From Mytilus trossulus (Eukaryota > Mollusca > Bivalvia > Mytilida > Mytilidae): DNA of 64,000 nucleotides. The position numbers were made by a program, and so were the translations under genes. The notes under the pieces are model-generated. The model was not told the DNA's origin. It ran no database searches and worked only from the letters and a program-made list of their open reading frames with translations. The stretch covers positions 20,852,931 to 20,916,930 of the forward strand of contig NC_086386.1 in the NCBI RefSeq assembly GCF_036588685.1. The letters run 5' to 3'. This document shows, one piece after another, positions 35,419 to 48,205 of the stretch (the stretch's first letter is position 1; the number at the start of each line of letters is the position of its first letter).

Positions 35419-38400
35419 TTAGCAGGTCTCCTTTTTTGATTGACAGGAAAGTTGCGTGAAGAGGATTGGAAGTTTTGTATAACATTATTGAAATGATAGA
35501 GTTAATTGAATCATTTAGTAGATATATCAATAAAAAGTCAAAATCAATAACACTCTGTTGAATATATCTGATTTAGTCCCGTTACTTAAGATACATTGGT
35601 ATCTTTCTTTCATGAACACAACTCTCATCTTTATTATCATTTCTATATTATAATAATGCCTTATCTGCATTACGTGCATTACTGATTTGTCAAATCTTTT
35701 TCCGATTCAAAATGTAATCATCTGTTCCGAATTTTACCTGCGGATCAGCTGTCTTTTTACATAGAGCAGGAACACTAAAGACTGATGGATCTTTAATTCC
35801 TAGTGTGATTCCAAATACTTCACCCCGTAATCCTTCTGTTGGTCTTTGTGCTGTTTGAATCATTAATTGTATGTCATATATTATATTCACTATATCAATT
35901 ATTTGTTATATAAATTAGTGTAATATATGTTCTATATATACCAAATGGAAGAACACTTTTTGTATTAATTGAATAATAATTTATAGATAACTAGATAATA
36001 TATGTCATATTAAAGAATATGTTAGTTCAAATAGAACAAAAATGTGTCCGTAATACACGAATGCCCCACTCGCAATATCCATTTCCATGTGTAGTGAACC
36101 GTGCAATTGGGATCAAAACTTTAATTTGACTTTTGAATTAGAGAGATCATATTTTAGGGAACATGTGTACTAAGTTTTAAGTTGATTGGACTTCAAAAAC
36201 TTCATCAAAAACTACCTTGACCAAAAACTTTAACCTGATCTTCGCACTATCTATTTTTATGTTAAGTGGACCGTCAAATTGGGGTCAAAACTATTATTCG
36301 GAATGAAATTAAAAAGATAATTTCATAGGGAACATGTGTACTAATTTTCAAGTTAATTGAACTTATACTTTATCAGAAACTACCTTGACCAAAAACTTTA
36401 ACATGAAGTGGGACAGACGCACGAACAGACGAACGAACAAACGGATCCGGACGAACGGACGGACGCATAGAAAAAAAAAACATAATGCCACTATACTATC
36501 GAAGTGGGACATAAAAAGTAAAGATTTATCGTTATGTTTTACGAGGATACTGAATCTCCTAAATGACTAATTCAAGGTGACTTTTGAGTAGTAGTGAAAT
36601 ATAATTAATATACATCCATATTAACTGTCAATTTAAAGTTTATTTAGACGCTTTTCTGCTTACATTGTATCTAACATATATTAAGCCTTAATGGGTGAAA
36701 AGTTTATAATTGTTTCTAACTTTTTAGCTAGAAATACATCGCAACTTCGGTCTTTTATCATCTCTGTCCATACTAGAAACAGCGACAAATTTTACATCGT
36801 ATAGTTTGTAACTATCAGAATTATGACAGTTGTTGTCTGTTGGTTTAATGTGTTTTATCATTTGATTTCGCCATTTGATTCCGGACTTTCCGTTTTGAAG
36901 TTTAGTATTTTTGTGATTTTACTTAATTTATTTTACCTTTAATTCTCTTCTCGGTTAACTGGATGTTTCAAATATAAACTTACAGTTGTAACCTCCGTAG
37001 CTGATGTAATAACAGTTCTTTGCTGTCACTGTAATGCTGCCTGTACTATTTCCAATGTTTGACTGATATTTATGTACAGGTAACATCTCTGAACCAGCAC
37101 CAAAGTGTGTAGTTTTAACCATCTTGAACATTTCTTTAATGAAATCATTGGAACTCTTTATAAAATTATGCCTAGGTTAAGAGTATTTATATAAACAGGA
37201 TTAATGAGCAACACGGCGGGTATAAAGGAAAATTTTAACAACCGTGACTGACTATACAGTACTAGCACGCTCGGTAACACGGCGGGTGCCACATGTGATC
37301 CTGCTTATTCGGAACACCCTTAGCCAGCTCATTTTTGTAAAGATTTTTGTGGCTCTGTTTTTTTATTCACTTTGTCGTATTTTGTGAACTTGTTATTGAT
37401 TTTTTGCCTTTAGCCGTACCTTTGCCGGTTTTCCTTATGACTGATAAATTTTGGTTGTCACTTTGGCATCGTCCGCATTTTTCAACACGCATAACATGAT
37501 TCTGATGTTTGGAGTTGCCGTTTCTTAATGTGGTCCATGAGTGTGTCTGGTTTTTCGTTTTTTTATTTAGAATAGACCGTTGGTTTTACAGTTTAAATGG
37601 TTTTAATCAGTTATTTTGGGGGAAATTTTCTGATCAGTTTGAGCCGGTGCTCCGTAATGGAGGCAGTGTTTTGACCTTTTATGTGTTTTTGTTCACTTAT
37701 ATTAACATGCGACATTGAATATAGGCACAGAAACAATATTGCAAACTGAAAACCTGACTGATATTTAATCTTGTACTATCTAATGTGTCTCAATGACACA
37801 TCTTCATATTAATAATGGGAACATCTCATAAAATTATCAGGTATATTTGTTTACTTACCTGGGATACAAGCACGTTGCATTTTTCCATGAGCTGCACTCT
37901 TTGTACACTTATTGTTTTGAACAACGTAAGCAAATCCCTGAATTAAAGCTTTCGAATTAATTCTTGGTAATGATCATGTATTATTGAAAGTAATATATGT
38001 TACAAGTATATTATTTATAAGTTATTTAAAATAATAGCTTGCATTATTTGATAAGCATTATCACTCCACCAAAGAATTATATGGTATGTGTTTGAAGGTC
38101 TTACATATTGTCTTTTAACCTTTCTAGTCTAAGAATTGTTTAAAAAGTAAAATCTCAAGAATACTGAACTTAGAGGAAATCAATTCGGAAAGACCATAAT
38201 CACATGGCGAAACCAAATAATAAATAACATAGTCTTTCCATAGCACTATAATTTTTTTTTTATAAAATGGCAGAAAAACTCATTATTGACCTAGAAAGAC
38301 TTAAAAAATTCCAAATAATCCAGCCCCTCACCTGCATTCGCTGTTGTCAGTGTACACATATAATGTTATAATGAATACGTTGTAATTTATAAGAGGATTT

Positions 38401-39266
38401 TTGTCGCAATATTAACTTGATTTTCAACATTAAACTCTGCACTTGCATATTATTTTAGTAAATGCAGTATGCAAAACAAAACAAAAACAACAAAAAAACA
38501 GTATCGTGACGAAATAATCAAATAATACTTTTATATACATATGTTTATTTTATTTTTTCGAATGCAGATTTGTTTTGTTTTTTTATTAATACATTCCTAT
38601 CTAATATTATTGTGTACTTACTGACTCATAATCAACAAGCGTATACATTGGCGGTAAAACTTTTCCGTCTGTCTTTATGTTGTATCTAAAACCCACTGCT
38701 TTCTTGCTCGTAAAATCAAACGATATATTCATATTTGCCTAAAATAATGAACACATTCAAATAAAAAGATCACCCCTGTATATCTTCACTTTTTACAGGC
38801 TAGGTTATCATTGTTATATTGTTAAACATATTGTACGGAAAATCTTGGTGGTTGATAAATGAAAAGCAGGAGACAATCCCTTTTAACTCAACTTGATTTA
38901 CTCCGTTTACAGTCATGCACATATGATCCTTTATGACAATTTTGTGTTACATACCCAAATATAATATATTGATATAGGTAACTAATTACCTTAGTCAATA
39001 AATATATTTATGATATTATGCCGTTAATGTGATTTTTAATATGTGAAAACAAATTTGACTAACACATTTATAAAGAGTAACAAATGATTAAAAATTACAT
39101 TAATTTATTATTAATATTTTACCGTTTCAAAATGAGTTGCCTGGAGTATACGTCCTTCTACATACTCGTGTGATTCAAATTTATCTGGCATACAGCATGG
39201 TGCTGAGGAGTACACATATTGTGTCGCAACCAGTAAACCCACTACAGCATTTACGATCAAATCCAT
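35419..39266 (-). CDS. Ependymin-related protein, subfamily I, intact copy (six exons, predicted 204 aa)
   Basis: Exons on the minus strand are 39123-39266, 38622-38738, 37859-37937, 36984-37133, 35738-35850 and 35419-35430. All have GT/AG borders and phases that join without a stop. The protein starts with a signal peptide (MDLIVNAVVGLLVATQYVYS), then CCMPDKFESHEYVEG, a beta-rich middle (NISFDFTSKK), NNKCTK, a Cys-rich TAKNCYYISYGGYN and GITLGIKDPSVFSVPALC near the C-terminus. The last exon adds only three codons (ETC) and a stop, and it is the least certain part. Cysteine placement, length of about 200 residues and the DPSVF-VP-C block fit the ependymin-related family, secreted lipid- or calcium-binding proteins. 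A function in this animal is not known from sequence. A TATA-like box lies about 65 bp upstream. The gene lies in a direct segmental duplicate of the broken copy at 1185-7418. Confidence 0.85.
36035..36515 (+). repeat. Short copy of the composite ATGCCCCAC ... GTGGGACAT repeat, 3' flank of EPDR I
   Basis: Same family as 12521-13318: opens AACAAAAATGTGTCCGTAAT, has ATGCCCCACTCGC, two internal units with TTGACCAAAAACTTTAAC, the ACGGACGGACGCA minisatellite and the terminal ACTATCGAAGTGGGACAT. It lies in intron 4 of the intact EPDR I gene, between exons 4 and 5. Intron 4 of the broken copy lacks it. Confidence 0.75.
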
Positions 39267-39327
39267 TGTCACTATGTTATTGATGATTCGTAAGCAGTCC
39301 AGTACTAGTGAATCAATAGAATATCTG

Positions 39328-39335
39328 AATATATA
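39328..39335 (-). promoter_or_regulatory. TATA-like box of EPDR I intact gene
   Basis: TATATATT on the minus strand, 62-69 bases before the ATG at 39266, conserved in the duplicate at 7479-7486. Confidence 0.5.
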
Positions 39336-40170
39336 GGTATACTAGATATAGGGACGGAAACATGAATATGTGATACTCGTAAAAAGAACAGGAAACAGAC
39401 ACGTTGTATATATCAGAGGGACAAGGGATTTTTGTAATTTTAAATTTGCTACATCGATTTAAGCAAGTGTGTCATTTTGCTGTCAACTTTCTAGATATTT
39501 AATAAGTAGATGTAAAAGTAGAAGCAAATTATTACTAGACATAGACGTACATGTAGGAATGAACAATATTTAAATAGATCAATTTCCATATAAATTATTT
39601 TCTCAATCATTAGACGGAAATTTTAAAGAATTAATTTCATTGAACAATTATTGAAGTGTTCCTCTTATGAATTATATAAAAGTCAATTATGAATTTCCTC
39701 TTTTAACATTAATCAAATTTAAAAAAAAACCAATGGTTTCTACATATTATTGACACTGCAACGTTGATGTGCAACATAGATGTACATAATGATAACTATA
39801 ATATAGCAATATTTGTTAGGAGAATTACAAGTTTGTAAGTTCTACGTTCTAAAGTCAAACTTAGTCCGTACTCAGTTGCTATGACACAATGACTTCCATT
39901 AGGCGAGATTTATTATTCTTCTATGATTGGTACCCCTTTTAGATGACTTTGGTTTTTTAATGCTCTTAAATACACTATTTGATTTAAACTTTCAAATATT
40001 TCCATTTCATTACTACGCATGCATCTTAACTAGAGTAAACTACGAAACAAGGTCTCTCCTATCAAATTATAAGCATGGTAACTTAAAAAAATATATGTTT
40101 GACTGTTAATCGATTCGATATCTATATGTGCGTTTATTATCTAGATAAGCCTCTTAAAAAATGTTGTAAT

Positions 40171-40733
40171 ATGTATGGGTTTATACTAGTCCCCTGCTGG
40201 CCAATCAACACAACTCATCAGTTTAAATGAAAATATACATCCTATTTCCGACAGACAAAGCAAAGTGGTGGTCCTCGTGTTTTGAATATCCCTTTACAAA
40301 ATAGATTAACTTAATTGGGGCAGCAGCTGAGCCGAACGACAAATGAAATTAAACGACAAGGAGAGTGCAGCATAGCATCCATCAATAGACAGCACTTGAT
40401 ACCTGTGTCAAGCTCCAAAAAACCGGAGAGTGAATAAATGGAATAGAAAACTGCCCCACAGTTGCAATGTTTTTCTTCTAATCTATTCCTTCGGGATGTT
40501 TTTTTTTCTACTAATCAGAGACTTAATTGGGTACAAGTATGTACCAAAAATTAAACCGTGATCAACGGCTTTGACGGCGAAACTAGATATATTGAGTCCT
40601 TGATTAACATGCTTGAGCGATGGTTGATAACAATATGTAGCAAATTATCAATATTTCCCGTTACATATAGGTAACGATATAACTAAGTCTGTAACAATTA
40701 AAGATAATTATGTGATCTTTTTTCATTTTGTAG
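40171..40733. other. Stretch between EPDR I flank and lone exon 2
   Basis: No gene. The last 60 bases (ACTAAGTCTGTAACAATTAA ..) are intron sequence homologous to intron 1 of EPDR I copy 1 (reverse complement of about 4245-4275). Confidence 0.45.
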
Positions 40734-40850
40734 GCAAATATGAAAATATCGTTTGACTTTCCGAGAAAGCAAACGGTGACCTTTATGAATGTCATAAGGG
40801 CAAATGGAACAGCCGTTCTGTCATTGTCTAAACGTGTCGATTATGAGGCG
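40734..40850 (+). pseudogene. Lone ependymin-related exon 2, subfamily I
   Basis: An open 117-bp block with an AG acceptor (TTTTGTAG) and a GT donor (GGCG|GTAAAT). It encodes ANMKISFDFPRKQTVTF .. LSKRVDYEA, the same 39 codons as exon 2 of the two subfamily I genes (ANMNISFDFTSKK ..). It is on the opposite strand to those genes. Flanking intron sequence is shared on both sides, with the reverse complement of about 3745-3790 recurring near 41345-41395, so this is a DNA-level fragment and not a retrocopy. No exon 1 or 3 is found nearby. Confidence 0.75.
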
Positions 40851-41030
40851 GTAAATGCAACACAATTTAAGATATGAATGTACACATCATAAAAAATATG
40901 AAACTAATCAAAGCTTGTTTTTAAACAATTTCTTTTTTGAAATCGATTTTGTTAGAGTTATGGTATTTAATGGGCATCCATTTTGCCAATACGGAAATAC
41001 CGTATTGTTTTTGAGCTTTGCTTTCAACTC

Positions 41031-41556
41031 TTGACGTCAAAATCATTGTAAAATACAACAACTTTATAATGTTCATTACAGATACATTGAGTTACGAAAA
41101 TACTGTGAGTACTCAATCCCGCCTTCTAATGTTGGCAAAAAACAAACATTTTGATAGGCAAATATCTCAATACCACATGTTTGGATAGTCGTCCATTTCG
41201 TCAATAAGGAGATACTGTATTATTTGTTAGCATAGCTTTCGAAATAAATATACTAGAAAAGGGTTCAATAAGTTGCAAATCAAATAAACATATCGACGAC
41301 AAAAATTCTCTTATATTAAAACGTTTCAAACTTTTCATTGTTTACACAGAGAGCTGCGAAGGCAGTCGAGACACAGGGTTATTTGGAACTCTTGACTTCA
41401 CAATCATTGTAAAATGCAACAACTTTATAATGTTCATCAAAGTTACATTAAGTTACGAAAATACTGTGAGTGCTCAATCCCACCTTCTAATAATGGCAGA
41501 AAACAAACATTTTGATAGGCCACTGATCTAAATACCACATGTTTGAATAGTCGTTA
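41031..41556 (+). repeat. Local direct repeat of about 165 bp
   Basis: 41031-41194 and 41391-41556 share CTTGACGTCA/CTTGACTTCA, ACAACTTTATAATGTTCAT, GTTACGAAAATACTGTGAGT and AAACAAACATTTTGATAGGC, through to ACCACATGTTTG. The second copy joins sequence homologous to EPDR I intron 2. The duplication is local to this fragment. Confidence 0.75.
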
Positions 41557-41609
41557 CCATAAATTTGTTAAGCAATGAGATAGTGACCTAATATGATATA
41601 TATATGTTC

Positions 41610-42355
41610 CAGACCATATGAGTATTTGGACCGTACTCGTACGATCCGGACCGTATACGTATATTCGAAGGATCCGACCACACGCGTATGATCGGACCGT
41701 ATGCGTATACGCTTATGGTCCTGTACGAGCTGAACATACATGTTATTGGATCACATGCCATTGGGTTAAATTTTAACTAACATTTTTCACAACCTTTTTT
41801 TAAGTTTTACAAATTGTTATTATTACAACTGGAAGGAGAAAATGAACAAACTAACATTTGAACTTAAATATTTGTTTAATGGTATATTTTAATCCTTTTT
41901 TGTTGTTATCGCCCAAGTTGACACTTGCCTCCACGTACAAATAACGTACTATTTTTTTTTATATTTACATGATTCAAGTTCATGCATGTTCCTTTGCATT
42001 TGCATTTTGCTGAAAAATTGCTAAATATTCTAAACAATTGTCCTCCCACATTATGTTTACCTCCGATATCATCAATTTCAGTGAGAATAATTGCAAAATT
42101 CAATTAATGTATTAATAATCAACATGTTTAATACAAGAGATTAACAGATTTAATAAGCGTGGATTTAAAAAAAAATACAAAATACAAAGTTATTATTTCA
42201 ATTTTAATTGAACTTTTTTATATCATTAAGTTATGTTGATCTGTTATATGCATTTATATCTAGTAAACTTGACCAACTTCTTAATATCAGTCAGACCGTA
42301 CGCGTATGAGTATTTTGAAAAAGTACGCATACGGTCCAAACCGTATTCGTATGAC
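41610..42355. mobile_element. Element with GGACCGTA-rich inverted ends (about 745 bp)
   Basis: The left end (41610-41735) holds several motifs of the form GGACCGTA(T/C)(A/G/T)CGTA plus the palindromes ATACGTAT and GCGTATACGC. The right end (42292-42353) holds the same motifs inverted (TACGCATACGGTCC, ACCGTATTCGTATGAC). ATGAGTATTT occurs beside both. The centre is AT-rich with no coding sequence. Likely a non-autonomous transposon with clustered short terminal motifs. Confidence 0.6.
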
Positions 42356-42972
42356 ATTTTTACAATAATTGGTTTATGAGGTGTTTAAAGAGCTATTTTC
42401 ATAAATTGTTCACGATATGTGTTAGTCAGTTGTCAAAATTGCGTTTAACTTTGAAATTCCGCTATTTAATTCATATAAAGACAATTTTGTTTTTTTAAAC
42501 AAATGGTAAAATTGGTTTAACATTAGTTTTTATGTTTTAAAATGGGTATAGTATTTTGCTCTAGTTCTCAAACTGGAGAACATTTTGATTTTGCTTGTAA
42601 TATGTACGCTTTATTCGATGCATTAATTATGTCCTAGTAGGATGTTTTTTTATGGATGAGTTACTTTGGTACCCTATATACCTTCTTTATAAAATTAAAT
42701 AAATATACCTTCTTTATAAAATTAAATAAAAAAAATGTTTATCGAATTATAACTTATCATTTTAATGTCAGGAAATGTAACAAAAACTGCTTCATGTATA
42801 AGTCTTGATACTATACATTGTCAATTAATAGGACGATTTACAAACGGAATTCCCCAGTAAGATATTTTGAAATAACTATGAACAATTTCAAGGGCAATCT
42901 ACAGTGAAGTTCAATAATGCATACGATTGTCACTCATGGCCAAGTATCACTGGAATGTTGATAAGATACTAC

Positions 42973-42980
42973 TATAAATA
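42973..42980 (+). promoter_or_regulatory. TATA box of EPDR II left copy
   Basis: TATAAATA followed by CTCTGGTT, 57 bases before the ATG at 43037. The same box and spacing occur in both other subfamily II copies. Confidence 0.65.
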
Positions 42981-43036
42981 CTCTGGTTCAAATTCTATTC
43001 AAAAGTATCGCAGTACTCAATATTGATAAACGAATA

Positions 43037-46000
43037 ATGTTAACTATCGCCGTATTTGCAGCTGTTGTTCAGTTAGCGTCCTCTTGTTGTGGACCGGCCC
43101 AGTGGGAGGGGTACAAAATATATGAGGTGTACATGGAGAAGTACAGATCAATGGTACAGGCGGAGAGGGTAAAGTGAGTATTTTCTTCTTTTATATTTCA
43201 AATACGACGAATGTGTTCCTTATAAATATCGTGAAAAATCAGTTATTTAATAAATGTTGCCAATGTTCTATACAAGTATGCTTTATATTATCTCAGTTAC
43301 ATTCGTTATTCACAATGATGTATCTCAAGAACATTTATCAAGGTAGTTATTATCACATCTTACTTTGTACTACATTAATTTTTTAACAAATATACAGTGA
43401 GCCATTTTATTAAATTTGGTAACATTTTTATTATCTCAAAGTAAACAGTGAGCCCACTTTTTCGAATAACTTCCTTCTATTGTACCCAGAGAACATAAAA
43501 CGTGTACCAATTAATTCAAATGGTCATTCGCCGGTGAATTATATTATTGTCTTATTAACTGACTGTTTCTGTATTAGCTCTGGTATAGATTTAAGGTTTA
43601 CTGTATTGGCCTCGAGACCCGTAGGTCTGACCGAGAAGCTATACAAGTCCCAATACCGAAACAGTCAGGTCATAACACTTTTATAAAACAATCCAACTTT
43701 TTCTATACAGACTTGTTCATACATCAAATGTGAATACAGGGCCAATATTTCTCATAAGGACTGGCAATGATGGAAAAGCAAGGCCAATATTTACAATACG
43801 AACTGGCAATGATGTGAAAACAAGGGCAATATTTCCAATACGGACTGGCAATGAATCCTTAATTACATGCACAATGTATATTACATGTAATTCAGGATTC
43901 ATTGCCAGTCTTTTTGGAAATATTGGAACGAGCAGAAAAAACAACATAGATCAAATGATTTATATGACAAGGACGACGTCAACAATATGACACATGTAGT
44001 TTTGGTAGTATTAGTGCTGTTTTAATCGTATTATTTGATAAATAAAGGTTATTCACCTCTGGCGTAAATTTTTAAGGGTTATTTGTCGTTCATTGCAATT
44101 AAAAGAAAACTAATTGAGTTATTACATGTCACGTGATAACGTGTAACCCAATGTCACTGTTTGGTACATATTTAAGGCATTTCCATACAATGTGTTTGCG
44201 TTCAGATAGAATGTTTTAAGTACATTTACTGTAACATGTTTAGTTACAAGACTTACAATGTCCTGAAATGTTCCTTATATAAACCGATTACTCTTTAATA
44301 TCTTTTCAAGTATTTCTTAGTGCTAATATTATGTTTTTTTTCTTTCCGTTTGTCCCCGAATAATAATAGAAAACAACAAAGTATAATTCGGGACTTACTT
44401 ATGAAAAAACACGATATTACTATTATGGTGACAGGAACGATTTAGTCTTCTTTCGACATGTTTTTTTTTGGTGTATGGGTGTCGTGTTGTTTAATTTTTA
44501 AGTTCCTGGAAAACATGCATATTCTAATGTTTAACACTCAAAGAATATATAGTGTATGGTATAATCAAATGATAGTCTACTTTCAATCTTTTAGGGACTT
44601 TTGAATATATCTGTTGATGCCAATATAAACAAAGTAGTCGTCAGAGGATATAGCATGTGGAACGGTCAGCAAATTAAACAACATATTATCAACGATTATT
44701 CAGCTGTAAGTCTCTTTTCTCACACATAAAAAAACCAATGAAAACTCACACTTCGAGATTAAAAAAACTTTCTACTTGAACCGCAGCATGGAAAACCATA
44801 GTCTGAGTAAACCTAACCCCACAACACAAAACGGGTTTGATCTGATACGATGAGTAGATCCTGTACATTATGATTAACCTTTCATGTTGTTAACACACAT
44901 TCGTTCACAAATTGTCGTGCATTAAAAGAAATCTACCAATTAACTTAATTTATCCTTTAATCAAAATACATAATTTTGTCGAGATAACTTTTCAATTTCC
45001 TCTTTAGTTTATAAAACTATACTGGCGCCCAATAAAATCACGACTTGCATGTTTGGTTGCATCTTTTTTGTATTACTGATGGTCTTTTTTAGCTTTAATT
45101 TGTTATTGTTTTCTTTCAACGAAAGCTTTCAAACTGTTAATTGCGTTCACAACATGATGAATTATAGTTTCATATATTGCACTATCTTCCGCTTCTTGCA
45201 GGGCAAAATTTACACTGTTTACGATGGGAAATGCGTGACAGCCGACTTACCCCCATATCCAGCTCCAGGGAAACTTAACTGTGTACCATGTGAGTTTTGT
45301 ACATGATTGATTAACTTATGTGCAGTTAGTTATCTGCATTATAGATTTATATCCATCTTAAACATTTATATATCACGTAAATAAGATTAACCAGTATCAG
45401 TATGAAGCAATGTTGTACTGACATCAAGGCCTTTGACTAAAATTGTACTAATTATTAGTTAGAATGCAATTCTTTGTAAAAGGATTAGGTTTTGTCAAAC
45501 TACTTATTTTACTTTCAACAACAAATTTCCCCACATATTTTGATATACAAAAATGTAAATGCAACTGATAGGACTAATAGGACTTCTTAGATAGTAAAAT
45601 TTGAAGGAAAGTAGTAGTCAGCATAGTACTTTTAAAGAAACACTCAATATAATACTTAGACTATATTTGTAGAACACCAACACGAACAACAGGAAATACT
45701 TTTTTAAAAATATTTAAGCAAATTAAACATTTGGACTGCAAAGATAAACGTAAGGTTATAGCAAACAGGAACGAAACACAAAAGTGTTGAAATGTAAATC
45801 ACTTGGTCTTTCAAAAGGAGAACTAGGATACAGTATAAAACGTAAATACTACATTAAGAGAACTCTGATAAAGTATCAAACTCCGTAACAGTGGTGACGT
45901 TGCTTCGCTAAACTATCATTTAAGTCAGCGTAGCTAAGTAAAGAGAACGTAACCGCTGTTTCGGAATTCGATAATGTATAACCCGTAAATACCAGATTAA

Positions 46001-47413
46001 GAGAACTATTTTTGTCATTCCAGCTGATGCTAAACTGGTGCTTTCTACCTTTTATGGAATTGGGGATAATAAGTACGAGATTGATATTTATGAATTTATG
46101 GTAGAGGGTACGAAAATGCAATTAAGTTTCACTAAAGGATCATGTGTTCCTGTGGGAGGACAACAACAATTAACAAACGGCTTTGCCGATGTTGGCCTAA
46201 TCGGATTAACCGAAGGAATAAAAGACCTATCAGTGTTTAATATCCCATCGGAGTGCAATAAGGACAGGACAGTATCTCCGGTAGGTCAAAATCTTACACA
46301 TGTATGTATGTACATTTCAATTTGCTAAAATAACTATACTGGCCTTGGGTGAAGGTGTCAAGGTAGATTAACGTGGTTAATAACTTTGTCATGGATCGTG
46401 TTTATCTTTCTAACACCTTCATCTAAGACAGTATTTTTTTATGATACTGTATATGTTGTACCTTATGATGTCAGTGTGCAATATGTTATTAGTAGGACAA
46501 TTTTGAAAAAAAATACCGTTGTCAATTCAGATAGTTAAAAAACAAAGAAACAGAAATGATGTAGAAATAAGAATCTGTAACTCTCGGACGTAGCTGAAGT
46601 TTCGAAAAGACAAATTTCCGTCCGAGGCGGGTGTTTACTTTAGGCATCAAAATCCTTGCTAATATTATAACATGCTGCTATGGGTAGACAGAACTTAGAC
46701 ATGGCTTGTGAAAATATACAAATGCTTCCTGTATAATAAGATTAATGAATACTATACGTAATTTGCTTGAAGAATAATAATAGATTATATCACTGTATAA
46801 AGTAAGAATCTGTATAATGGGTTCTGTTCCAAAGAGAGAAGTTTGTATTGTGAGTGTTAGCTTTTATGACACACGACAGAACCTATGTCTGTTCTACAGT
46901 ATTTTATAAATCGAGTCTTGTTAAAGAATGTGTGTAGGTCAAACTGTTTATTTTTATCAAGATTAACATTATAAGAGAGATGCGAAACTGCCTTTTACTA
47001 GGTTGTGTGATTTACCTGAAAAGTTTGATGAATAGAAAAGCATACCAGTTTATTTGAATCATTATATATGCATTATCTCATAACTTACATGTATATGCCA
47101 ATGATCAAAAATCAAATCGGACCATAACTTTCCTTTATATGCTGTGTGCCCCCTCCCCTTCCTAGATTTTACATGTTCACATATGAATATTATGTACATA
47201 TGTTTTTTGTCTTTTTAAATTTTAATTACGTAATTAATATAAACAAACGTATACAGATTGAATTTCAAACCTTATTTCATCTCGGTTTGAAGTTAAGAAT
47301 CTCCAAAGAATGTCGAATATAATGGTATTCTTTTTTACCTTTATCATACTAGTACATACTTTATTTTATAATTTCAGAGAATGCAGTATATAAAACAGAC
47401 TGGACGTGTTTAA
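43037..47413 (+). pseudogene. Ependymin-related gene, subfamily II, left copy (five exons, frameshift in exon 1)
   Basis: Exons are 43037-43173, 44595-44705, 45202-45289, 46024-46280 and 47378-47413, with GT/AG borders shared with the intact copy at 54421-59494. Exon 1 starts MLTIAVFAAVVQLASSCCGP like its sister. It then carries about nine inserted bases (43111-43119) and loses one, a net shift of eight, so it ends in the wrong phase and reads into a stop right after joining exon 2. Exons 2-5 remain fully open and conserved, with VDANINKVVVRGYSMWNG, LPPYPAPGKLNC and GIKDLSVFNIPSEC. Probably a young pseudogene. An upstream alternative start in the other frame is not visible. Confidence 0.75.
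43740..43926 (+). repeat. Three 42-bp tandem units plus inverted unit in intron 1
   Basis: Units at 43740, 43782 and 43824 each carry GGCCAATATTT .. CGGACTGGCAATGA. 43894-43926 is an inverted copy (GGATTCATTGCCAGTC .. GGAAATATTGG). The right-arm gene has only one such unit at 58742-58775. Confidence 0.7.
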
Positions 47414-47507
47414 GGGGAAAATGAATAAATCAAAGGATTATTTTACAGTATGAACAAAATCATATAAAATTATATTGTTTGTATTTGTTTTGTAAATTCA
47501 GATTTTA

Positions 47508-47513
47508 AATAAA
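47508..47513 (+). terminator. Polyadenylation signal of EPDR II left copy
   Basis: AATAAA about 95 bases after the stop codon. The equivalent signal exists in the right copy. Confidence 0.5.
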
Positions 47514-48024
47514 AACTAAAAAATATCACTCTGCTTTTGGTTCATTAAACTTTATCATATGTAAACAGGTTACTAAGGAATAATAATAAAACTATTTGTT
47601 GGTCATAAATTTCAGTTGAATATTAAACCTAGGTAGGAATATAAATATTTGTTGTTTGTTGCAATTCTATCCGTTTAAAACCTGTTGTAGAAGTTTTTCT
47701 TCAAAAATGGACCCTCCCTACCAGACATGTATGCTACACAATCGAAATATCTCAAATCTTGAGGTAATCCCTCTTTAAGTTTGAATGGCCACCTGTTTTA
47801 ATTTTTAAAACAAAACATACAATAGAGCTTTAATTGATACAGTAAACAAAGAGATAAATGATATCAGAGAAATAACAGGAACTTAACATGGACACCTCAA
47901 AATTATAACTAGAGAAAAATGATTAAACCTGTCTCAGAAGGTAACCAAAGAACAAGGTAAAATAAGAGATGTTTTGGTCCCTCTTCAAATGATTTGAATT
48001 TTATAATTTCATGAGACTATAAAG

Positions 48025-48205
48025 TTGAGGATGAAATTAGGGAATGTCTGAGAGAGACAACAAACTGATCATATAGCAGACAACAGCCGAAGACCACCAA
48101 TGGGTCTTAGATGCATTGAGAAACTTCCGCACACGGAGGAGTCCTTCGGCTGGCCCCTAAACACATATGTTACTAGTTTAGTGATAATGGATGTCATACT
48201 AAACT
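48025..48205 (-). repeat. Penelope-like element tail in left arm
   Basis: AAGTTGAGGATGAAATTAGG .. ACACGGAGGAGTCCTTCGGC, then ACATATGTTACTAG; 5'-truncated. Shared with the right arm at 53570-53770, so this insertion predates the inverted duplication. Confidence 0.65.

Noticed and set aside
43730-43990. 86-codon frame with repeated IRTGND motif
   Set aside because: The peptide repeat merely translates the 42-bp DNA repeat in an intron.
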